Positions 34,720 to 42,879 of a stretch of 64,000 nt of DNA are shown here, in pieces. Positions within the stretch are counted from its first letter, which is position 1. Each line of letters opens with the position of its first letter. Below the pieces are notes generated by a model. That model worked only from the letters and a program-made list of their open reading frames with translations, was not told the origin of the DNA and ran no database searches. The stretch is from Lumbricus terrestris. Its lineage: Eukaryota > Annelida > Clitellata > Crassiclitellata > Lumbricidae. The position numbers were made by a program, and so were the translations under genes. The DNA lies in NCBI GenBank assembly GCA_949752735.1, contig OX457053.1:751293-815292 (forward strand), given 5' to 3'.

Positions 34720-37700
34720 CTATGTAATTCCTCTACTCAAATAATCAGACATAACATTATTGCTCCTCTTGATATATCGTATCGTAAAGCAATAATTTTG
34801 AAGTGCTAGACTCCACCTCATGACTCTCGCATTTCTCATCCTCCCTTCCTTCATGTACTGTAGTCCGCAGTGGTCTGTCTCTATCACAAACTGCTTTCCA
34901 CACAAGTACCTGTCAAACCGACTAATTCCCCACATTATCGCTAGACATTCTCTCTCCTCAACTGAATATCTCGTCTCTCTTTCCAATAGTTTCCTACTCG
35001 CATATGCAATCGGGTGGTTCACTCCTTCGTACTGCTGTATCAGAACGCAACCTATTCCTCTTCCCGAAGCATCAGTTTGAATCACGAATTCCTTCTCCAA
35101 GTTTGGTAACTTTAGTATCGGTGTTTTAGCAAGTGCTGCTTTCAGCTTACTAAAACTCTCTTCTAATTCTTCGTTCCAATCAACATTATTAGCTGCTGAC
35201 TTCTTTGTCAAATCACTTAATGGTGCCATCAGTTCAGCACAATGAGGAATAAATTTTCTGTAATAGTTTATTGCTCCCAAAAAGCTTCTTATTTGTTTCT
35301 TCGTTTTCGGTTGTGGCATCTCCACAATCTTATCTATCGATTCTCCTTTAGGACTAATGTCGTCGTTGTTTAACGTATGACCCAAGAAATCTATGCGACC
35401 ATACCCTAATGAACATTTCTTTGGTTTCAAAGTCAGGTGAGCATCTCTCACTCTTTGAAAAAATTCTCGTAAAATCTTCATATGTTTAGTCCATCCTTCT
35501 GTATGAGCTAGTATGTCATCAACATAACTCTCCAGATTCTCGGTTCCATGCAAAATCTTCCTTATCAGTCTGTTATAGCTTGAAGCACTGTTTACCAATC
35601 CAAATGGTAAAACATTGAATTTATACAACCCACTTGCACAAATGAAAGTCGTATAATCTTTTGATTCTTCGCTCATTGGTATTTGCCAATACCCTTTGCA
35701 AAAATCAAACTTGCTATATATTTTGCTGCCACTCAGTTTATTGAAGATATCCTCGTTTGACATCATCGGCTCTGGATCAAAAACTGTCACTTTATTCAAT
35801 TGTTTATAGTTGCAGCAAAGTCTATTGCTTCCATCAGCCTTCTTTACTACTACAAGTGGTGCTGCGTATGCTGCTTCTGATCTCTCTATTATCCCATTCT
35901 CTAACATTATCTCAATTTCCTTATCAATTTCAGACTGTAGATGATACGGTGTTGGATATGCTTTCATCCTAACAGGTTCATCACTCGTAAGATGAATCTC
36001 GTGTTTCACCATATCAGTTCTTCCTGGTTTATCTGTAAATATGTCTTGATATTCTCTCAGTAATTTCTCTAATTCACCTCTCTGTTCATCTTCTAATTGT
36101 GGATTAATATCAACATCCTTGTAAGTCTCAGTTTGCTTACTGACATACAAGTTCAATATCTCCTCCTCTTCATCTTCACCTTCTCTACCATCATGTACAA
36201 TAGCTGACACATATGCTATTGTCTCAGAACCTGACAATTCTTCTTCACTCCTCTCGTAATATTTCTTTAGTATGTTGATGTGGTATGTTTTCAGTTTTCC
36301 ACCATCAACCTCAACTTTATAATCGTAGTCTCCGATTTTCCCTCTGACAACAAATGGTCCTTGCCATTTCACAAGCATCTTATTATTACAACTCGGCAGT
36401 AACAATAGGACTTTATCACCTATCTCCAGTTTTCTATATCGTGCCTTTTTATCGTAGTACTTCTTGTTCTTCGCATTAGCTTTGTGAATTGCTTTCTGCG
36501 CCATGTTACATGTTTCCTCTATACGTTCTCGTAGATCTGTCATATATGTGTACACATCCTTCACCTCGTCTTCCACTTTTTCGTTTGTCCACAGTTCCTT
36601 CAATATCTGTACCGGACCTCTACATGATCTTCCGAAGATTAATTCGAAAGGCGTGTATCCGTGGCTCTCGTGTACAGTATCTCGTAGTGCAAAAAGTAGT
36701 GGTGCCAAGTACCTGTCCCACTCTTTTACTTGTTCACCTATCAATTTTCTCAGTGTAGTCTTAATTGTTCCATTCAGTCGTTCCACACAACCATTTCCCA
36801 TCGCGTGGTATGGACTTGTCATCGTATGCTTGATTAATAACATCTTGTTTACTTCGGCCATTAGCTCTGACGTAAACTGGCTCCCTCTATCTGTATGAAT
36901 TCTTTCTGGTACGCCCATCCGACAGTAAAAGTTAAACAAGGCTTCCGCCACCTCCTCGGTACTAATACCTTTCAACGGTATTGCTTCAGGATATCTGGTG
37001 CTTAAGTCGATAATCGTTAATACATAACGATATCCTCTCATAGACATTGGCTCTATGGCTCCTATGATATCTACACAGACATGCTTGAACGGCACATCCA
37101 GCACTGGAAGATGTCCCATCGGTGCCTTGTAGTTCACTTTCTTATCCACTGCTTTCTGGCATACATCACAACTTAATATGTATCGCCGAACTTCTTGATT
37201 TATCCCTGGCCAATAAAATTCATTCACAATTTTATCGTGAGTCTTTTTCATGCCTAGATGAGCTGACAGTAGCGAGTTATGTGCTACAGCTAGAACTTTG
37301 TTTCTCAACTGTTTCGGTACCATCAACTGCCACTTCGCTTCATCTTTCAATACTTCCTTCCATCTCCGGTACAACAGTCCATCTTTCTTTACGTACAGCA
37401 CTTTTTCTGTACTCTTCTCATCGCCATTCCATTCAGATGCTTTATCCCAGCAACTCTTCAATGTTTCATCTGTCTTCTGTAATTCCTTTATTTCTTTTGT
37501 GGTTATATTAAGGTCGGGCATTTCTGTGACCTTGAGTGGTTTATATTTCACCACTTTCTTCGACTCAGCTCTCGTTTCTATCGCCGCTGTCGTTTGATGT
37601 GCGTCACTGTTCATGACGTCATCACTTACATCTTTCTCTACTACGTCATCATACTCCATGCTCATTTCATCACTCTCGAATCTTACTTTCTTCTTGGCAT

Positions 37701-38316
37701 CTTGCCAACGTGAATTAGCATTCACAATCCTCTTGAGTATTCCTTTATACTCAACTTTTTCTTGTTTCTCACTCATAATCGTCTCATTCACTTTCTCTCC
37801 TTTGTCACAATTTATCGTATTTTCATCCGTGTTCTCATTAGTTACTGTATATTTCAACCCTCTCACGCGTCCTATAATTATCGGCTTTACTGGTTCGTCC
37901 ATAACCATTGCCTCAACTTCACCATTAAAGTACTCGCTCTCAATGTTTACATTGGCTGTAGGGAAACACCTTAAGCTCCCATCAACTAAGATGCAGTGCG
38001 TTTCCTTTCCAGTCAAATCACTATCCTTGATCAGCGATCTCCTCACGATACATGTACTCGCTCCAGAATCGTAAAGACAATTGGCGTCTACGCCATTGAC
38101 CTTCGCTTGACATTCGTCTATACTTTCAATATCAATGCAACCATCTTTCCGTTCTGTCACTACCGTACTCGCTGATACACATCGATGGCTTGGAGCACAG
38201 ACGTCGTATGTGCAAAAAACAAAATTTTTCAGGAAGTAGAAAAAACTTTTTTTCAAGATACGTGTTCCTTTCTCATAAAAAGTGAGATAGCCAAAATGTT
38301 TATTTTGATTGAGCAA
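34720..38316 (-). CDS. pol: Pol polyprotein: protease, integrase, reverse transcriptase, RNase H
   Basis: 1198 residues as read, but about the first 43 are encoded by the inserted MITE, not by the retroelement. The aspartic protease active site is YDSGAS near residue 82. Integrase has a zinc-binding HHCC module (H near 347, CDVC near 383) and catalytic D, D, E in CVDIIG, HTDRGSQF and ERLNGT (about 414, 475, 510). The RT domain follows, with RLCCNYKQLN and the YVDD catalytic box near 930. RNase H has QTDASGRG near 1080 and a terminal DYLSRG. The protein copies the RNA into DNA and inserts it into the host genome. There are no stops or frameshifts in about 3.5 kb. The frame past the MITE matches gag, so the ancestral element probably encoded one Gag-Pol. 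Confidence 0.9.
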   Translation of the reverse strand: MLNQNKHFGYLTFYEKGTRILKKSFFYFLKNFVFCTYDVCAPSHRCVSASTVVTERKDGCIDIESIDECQAKVNGVDANCLYDSGASTCIVRRSLIKDSDLTGKETHCILVDGSLRCFPTANVNIESEYFNGEVEAMVMDEPVKPIIIGRVRGLKYTVTNENTDENTINCDKGEKVNETIMSEKQEKVEYKGILKRIVNANSRWQDAKKKVRFESDEMSMEYDDVVEKDVSDDVMNSDAHQTTAAIETRAESKKVVKYKPLKVTEMPDLNITTKEIKELQKTDETLKSCWDKASEWNGDEKSTEKVLYVKKDGLLYRRWKEVLKDEAKWQLMVPKQLRNKVLAVAHNSLLSAHLGMKKTHDKIVNEFYWPGINQEVRRYILSCDVCQKAVDKKVNYKAPMGHLPVLDVPFKHVCVDIIGAIEPMSMRGYRYVLTIIDLSTRYPEAIPLKGISTEEVAEALFNFYCRMGVPERIHTDRGSQFTSELMAEVNKMLLIKHTMTSPYHAMGNGCVERLNGTIKTTLRKLIGEQVKEWDRYLAPLLFALRDTVHESHGYTPFELIFGRSCRGPVQILKELWTNEKVEDEVKDVYTYMTDLRERIEETCNMAQKAIHKANAKNKKYYDKKARYRKLEIGDKVLLLLPSCNNKMLVKWQGPFVVRGKIGDYDYKVEVDGGKLKTYHINILKKYYERSEEELSGSETIAYVSAIVHDGREGEDEEEEILNLYVSKQTETYKDVDINPQLEDEQRGELEKLLREYQDIFTDKPGRTDMVKHEIHLTSDEPVRMKAYPTPYHLQSEIDKEIEIMLENGIIERSEAAYAAPLVVVKKADGSNRLCCNYKQLNKVTVFDPEPMMSNEDIFNKLSGSKIYSKFDFCKGYWQIPMSEESKDYTTFICASGLYKFNVLPFGLVNSASSYNRLIRKILHGTENLESYVDDILAHTEGWTKHMKILREFFQRVRDAHLTLKPKKCSLGYGRIDFLGHTLNNDDISPKGESIDKIVEMPQPKTKKQIRSFLGAINYYRKFIPHCAELMAPLSDLTKKSAANNVDWNEELEESFSKLKAALAKTPILKLPNLEKEFVIQTDASGRGIGCVLIQQYEGVNHPIAYASRKLLERETRYSVEERECLAIMWGISRFDRYLCGKQFVIETDHCGLQYMKEGRMRNARVMRWSLALQNYCFTIRYIKRSNNVMSDYLSRGIT

Positions 38317-38881
38317 GTGATATTGTCAGTGTCTTTTATGCAGCATCATAACGGAAAGACTTCAAAATGTATTTAAAGGTCAGATACGACATCTGTGCAG
38401 TAGATTATTTTTGACGGACAACCGCACGATCATCGTAATGTGCAAGAACAAGAGCATTTAAGACGACAGAACAAAACTATCTGTTACAAGCATGTTGCTT
38501 TTTCATACACAGTGGTGGCGGTAGGGGGCTAGGGGCTCAGCCCCCACCAAATGCACAAATATCGCATGTGGCAGAAATTACTGCACAGATGTCGTATGTG
38601 ACAGAAATTACTGCACAGATGTCGTATGTGACAGAAATTACTGCAAAAATGTCGTATGTGCGGCAGACATTGGAGCACAAATGTCGTATGTGCGGCAGAT
38701 ACGACATTTGTAACCTTGACTTGCAGATACGACATTCAGTTTATGAACGATATCTTAGTGCCTATTCCCCGTATGTACATACAACCTTTGTGAGGCTGTG
38801 AAGAATAATTTTACGCATCGAATAGCGTCAAAAAGTGATTTTCGGAAAAAATGGTAGATACGACGTCTGTGCTCTAAGCCC
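38186..38881. mobile_element. MITE inserted between gag and protease of the gypsy element
   Basis: The ends carry GAGCACAGACGTCGTAT at the left and its inverse at the right, inside GGCTT...AAGCC. TCGA flanks both sides (38182-38185 and 38882-38885), a likely 4-bp target duplication. The 696-bp element contains about ten copies of a word like GCACAGATGTCGTATGTG in both orientations, typical of subterminal transposase-binding repeats. Element plus duplication is 700 bp, which is one base off a multiple of three. This explains the frame difference between gag and pol. Superfamily not determined. Confidence 0.85.
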
Positions 38882-39790
38882 TCGACATGGCACTTCCTCT
38901 TTATCTTTCCTATCCTTGGGTTCTATTGTTCTGTCAACTTCATTTGATTTCGTATTTTCATTCGTCTGTACAGCCCTGTCCGCTCTATTCTCGTAAATCT
39001 GTACTGCTGCAGCTGTGCGTTTAACAAACCCTGTGTTAAACACTTTAGTTTTATACACACAGTCAAATGCTTTATGCCCAAATCGGCGGCAAATAGAACA
39101 TTCGACCTTACGTCCTGTCACTGGTCCTCTATTCATATTTCCCGGAAATCTCTCTTTGGATTTCTCTTCAAATGACTTTCCATTACCTCTGTCATTATCA
39201 AATCTCCCTTGAGGTTTCACAGAATTCTCGGCATACTTGTACCCTTGAGATTCACTGTAGGACTTCGCACATATCCATTTGTCCTTTAAACTCATTTTAT
39301 CCCTCTCCTTATCCCGTTCATCTCTTAATTCCATCTCTCGCAATCCCGCTTGGATCTCAAGCATCCTAAATTTGAAGTCTCTCTCTTTCGACTGCCTCAT
39401 TTCATCAACCTCACGTTGCAGTCTCGCTTTGTTTGCCTGATATTCACATTCCAGTCTAGCATCACTCGCTTCTCGTGCAAGTTTCACTTCGTTCGACTCA
39501 CATTCACGCTCAAGTCTGGCCTCGTTCTTTTCTGCTTCACGTGCAAGCCTAATATCATCCGCTTCACGTAGCTTTTCGGCTATTTTACTTTCAGCCAGCT
39601 TTTTCTCTTCTTCCATTATCTTCATTTTACTCCTTAGATCTGCTACTTCTTTTGCGCATTCCTCCGCTTTCCTTTGTCTGAAGTTGTCGTATTTGTATCT
39701 GACAAACTCTTCCAGATCCTCTCCTTCCAACCAAATTGTACGGCCAAGATCAAACCACTGTTTAAATTCTGTGACTGTCATCTTACTCAC
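38828..39790 (-). CDS. gag: Gag of the gypsy element (C-terminus replaced by MITE sequence)
   Basis: 320 residues. After a short N-terminal part (FKQWFDLGRTIWLEGEDLEE) there is a long charged coiled coil (about residues 35-170, rich in E, K, R, A), then a basic stretch and one CCHC zinc knuckle CSICRRFGHKAFDC near residue 235. The knuckle binds the element RNA during particle assembly. The last 18 or so residues (from about RGLRAQTS) and the stop come from the inserted MITE. The start is the first ATG after the 5' leader. Confidence 0.85.
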   Translation of the reverse strand: MSKMTVTEFKQWFDLGRTIWLEGEDLEEFVRYKYDNFRQRKAEECAKEVADLRSKMKIMEEEKKLAESKIAEKLREADDIRLAREAEKNEARLERECESNEVKLAREASDARLECEYQANKARLQREVDEMRQSKERDFKFRMLEIQAGLREMELRDERDKERDKMSLKDKWICAKSYSESQGYKYAENSVKPQGRFDNDRGNGKSFEEKSKERFPGNMNRGPVTGRKVECSICRRFGHKAFDCVYKTKVFNTGFVKRTAAAVQIYENRADRAVQTNENTKSNEVDRTIEPKDRKDKEEVPCRGLRAQTSYLPFFPKITF

Positions 39791-40121
39791 TTACTTTGTT
39801 AAGTAGTAATCAATTTAACGCTCAACTATGCGCTATATAATTTCACACTCGCTTATAATAATTATTAAAATTATTAAGCGTCACACTAGTGCTCCCTCTT
39901 AACGTGATACAATCTCTGGTGTATGTTACGCAATAAGGATTATCGCACCGACTCTAATGCTTAAAATCTATACACGCGCTGCGCTGGCGTTGCGCTGTGC
40001 TTAACAGTTTCCAAATAGATCGTCATTTTAATTAGCTTTGTCTCTTCAATATAAATGTCAGTAAAGTTCAATCTAATCAACAATAATATTGTCAATTTTA
40101 TCCCGACGCGAGCATCCCATT
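39791..40121 (-). other. 5' leader of the gypsy element
   Basis: Non-coding leader between the 5' LTR and gag. It contains the candidate primer-binding site at 40119-40102. Confidence 0.6.
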
Positions 40122-41224
40122 TGTAACGTCTCCGTTTTTATGCTTATTTTAGCGGGTAATTGAAAATGTACTGCATTTAAATGATCTGTTCAAAAAGACA
40201 CCAATTCTTTATAAATGTATGATATAATTGAAACTATTAAATACACAATACAATTACGCAATATTCCTATTTACTTATTTGGCGTATCACTAATTATAAC
40301 TATCTTTTTGCTTATCTGTGTTCCACAGTTGAGATATATGACATGTCGTTTCTGTAGTGTAAAACGGCCTTGAAATAGTTCTGCAGATTCTCCGTAGATT
40401 CACTGAATGAAGATTAGCAACCCGGTGCTATATTTGAAGAAATAGTTCTGCAGATTCTCCGTAGATTCACTGAATGAAGATAAGCAACCCCGTGCTATAT
40501 TTGAAGAAGGATAATGAGATACTGCCAAGCCGTGGAATCCAGATCGAATACCAGACAAGACAATATTCAATACTTCCGTAGCATCAAATTATCATACTCC
40601 AACCAATGAGAATTTCCTTCCCAATTGAAAATGACCTTGAAATGTCAACCAGAGACAACGAGCCCAAAATCGTTTCTCTACACACGAATATCGTCTCACC
40701 AACCGTCACGATCACAATGTAGACTTCACGGACGTTAGAGTTCGCAACTTCAAATTTCTAAATCGCCTCTACTCTCACACGAATGCCTCGTACTGTTTTA
40801 CGACCAGATACGAGCATAATCATCATCCTCACCATTGAATAAACTTCAAATGAATTGCCAGCCACAACTGAGCAACCATCTTTCTCAATGTTCATGTAAG
40901 GAATCAACCGTTTATGTCAAATTTCAATGACGTGGCTGTTTCCATTCAATTCTGTCCGTTACGCTCATTTCGATGCTTTTAATTGGTTACGCGTCAATGC
41001 AAATGTTTTCGCTTACGTAAGCGTCCGTAGTAACCGCTTGACGTCACCATGACTGCCTCACTCATAATACGCAAGATTCGTGGTCTCCTAGTTACTAATC
41101 CACTAGACGCCAAATTATTAATCTAGACACGCCAACTAAATTATCTAGCTTAACTCCTACTTAGAATTAACATATAATATCAGACAAGTTAGTTTGATAG
41201 ATAATAGCGATTTAATACGCTACA
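40122..41224 (-). repeat. 5' LTR of the Gmr1-like Ty3/gypsy element
   Basis: Same length and, as far as compared, same sequence as 33456-34558, including the internal 72-base duplication. GTATA follows at 41225-41229. Confidence 0.95.
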
Positions 41225-41238
41225 GTATATAAGGTTTC

Positions 41239-41370
41239 GCGTCGTGAGGGTCGGTTAGGGTTAGTGTTAGGGTTAGTGTCGTCATTAGATTCTTAAGATT
41301 TTTGCGTCGTGAGGGTCGGTTAGGGTTAGTGTTAGGGTTAGTGTCGTCATTAGATTCTTAAGATTTTTGC
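41239..41370. repeat. Two 65-bp repeats with telomere-like TTAGGG words
   Basis: Two nearly identical 65-bp units, each containing GGTTAGGGTTAGTGTTAGGG. They lie directly beside the retroelement target site. TTAGGG is the telomere repeat of most non-insect animals. Confidence 0.85.
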
Positions 41371-41439
41371 GTTGCTTCTTTAGCAGTTGTTGGTCAAGCT
41401 AATAGCCTACAGCTTCACCAATAACTGCTAACATCAACT

Positions 41440-41565
41440 ACTTTCTCCCCCCCTATGGTCTTCGCCTCTTCCACATTGTATTCCCCTATCATGACACGCG
41501 ATTGGCTGAAAACCCTGCGGTTGCAGCTGCCATGTACATTTTGGAAATAAGCCTCCCGCACAAGG
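41440..41565. repeat. Inverted repeat arm flanking the gypsy element (partner 33100-33235)
   Basis: Inverted counterpart of 33100-33235: CCTCTTCCACATTGTATTCC, then ATGTACATTTTGGAAATAAG. It has a roughly 20-base insertion relative to its partner. Confidence 0.65.
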
Positions 41566-41759
41566 ACAACATAAATTTTATTTCCAGAGTCCTCTACAAG
41601 AACGCTTACAACCATTAAATCATTCAATCTCATTAACAATGATCTTTTTAGTAAGACGTTTTAATTTCATTTTATGATGTTTGTCTCTCTTGATGTCACC
41701 ATGTGACCAGGCTGCGGTGTGTCAACCTGGACGTTTTTCACGAATTAAACGACTATCTA

Positions 41760-42440
41760 TATAAGTAGGTCTATGGCACTGACCTGGATTCTAGGCCTAC
41801 CAGTTGACGAGTAACAACGTAGACCTACTTGGAAGACCTGGATGCCCGCAGAAATTAATTGCTGCAATAGGGAGCAAAACACGGTGATCGCATAGTTTAT
41901 TAGTGCCACGGTTAAATGTTTTAGCACGAGCTTGAAAATGCTAAGCAGAAAATTATCAGAACTTACCTGTAGGACTAGCTATTTTTGAAAGACGCATCAG
42001 AAATTCTAAATGCTATTTTCTCTGCTTCACTGAGTGCATTGCTCGCGTCACTGGTGCTTTGGCGCAAATAAATTTGCCAAAAATACAAAGTAATGGTTAA
42101 AAATAGGTGTAAGTTTTCTTAATATTCCAGGGGATCAAGCTCCCCCTTGTCCTTATATTCTGGCGCCAGTGGCGTAGACAAGGGGGTTTGGGGGGGGATT
42201 AGAACTCCCCATTGGCCTAGGAAATGTTTTTAAAGGTTATTTATCCACTTAAATAAGAAAAAAACAAAACAATTGCTTGTAATAACAACTATTGTTTTTC
42301 TTACTTTATTCCCTTTGTTACTTTATGCCCTTTTTATTTACTGTAATACTGTTAGGTTGGTGTCAGAAAGGGCATCCGGTCAGGCCAACCCCCCCCCCCC
42401 GATCATAAGTTACTGGCTACGCCACTGTCTGGCGCCCATG
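41760..42440. repeat. Second part of a dispersed repeat / CATGGGCGCC-type MITE copy
   Basis: Continues the repeat whose first part is at 32800-32956 and whose uninterrupted relative is at 9965-11660. The right end CTGGCGCCCATGG matches the CATGGGCGCC MITE family. It carries the nested hAT MITE 42167-42427. Confidence 0.65.
42167..42427. mobile_element. hAT-like MITE, family CAGTGGCGTAG, copy 2
   Basis: Inverted ends CAGTGGCGTAG and CTACGCCACTG, with a perfect 8-bp target duplication TCTGGCGC (42159-42166 and 42428-42435). The interior matches the copy at 2120-2376 (TTAAAGGTTATTTATCCACT, GAAAGGGCATCCGG). Confidence 0.92.
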
Positions 42441-42879
42441 GAGGATTGCCCTACACTAGCATTTCTTATAAATAATTATATGGAACTGATTATTTTCAAC
42501 CATTAATTCATTCAACTCTATCTCTGTTTGTCATGAACGATTCGTCATCGTTCGAGAAACGAACAAACTCAAACGGATTTAACTTTTAAGTATAATAATC
42601 AAAATCGTGAGTCATTTCATATTTTATGAGTCATCTTATTACTACAATGTCATTTCGCATCCTTTGCATTTTTATATCGCGAAGCCTGAGCGATAGATAA
42701 GTAACTGCATTCTGCATGCATAGCCTATACATAAATTAAGTTCGCCTAATAATTAAATCCTGATTAGGATATCAACTGAGTTCTGACGCGTTTTACTTTA
42801 AATGTAAGCAATAATTCTGTAATTAAGCAACCGATAAATAATGATCAAACAGAAGAACTCGCAGTTAACTTCGAGTTTT
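42440..42879. other. 3' flank of gene C2
   Basis: No gene seen; probably the 3' UTR and downstream sequence of C2 on the minus strand. Confidence 0.4.

Larger units (their letters stand above)
33456..41224 (-). mobile_element. Full-length Ty3/gypsy retrotransposon, Gmr1-like domain order
   Basis: 7.8 kb, two equal 1103-bp LTRs and a perfect 5-bp target duplication GTATA (33451-33455 and 41225-41229). On the minus strand the order is 5' LTR, gag (39790-38828), protease, integrase, reverse transcriptase, RNase H (38316-34720), 3' LTR. Integrase before reverse transcriptase is the Ty1/copia-like order known for the Gmr1 group of Ty3/gypsy elements. A purine-rich tract AAGGAGGGGTATTT (34572-34559) abuts the 3' LTR. 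A candidate primer-binding site TGGGATGCTCGCGTCGGG (40119-40102) lies two bases from the 5' LTR; I cannot name its tRNA. No envelope gene is seen. A MITE at 38186-38881 splits gag from pol, so this copy should not be autonomous despite its apparent youth. Confidence 0.95.

Noticed and set aside
36489..38074. Plus-strand frames across the pol region
   Set aside because: Antisense shadows of the gypsy pol gene.
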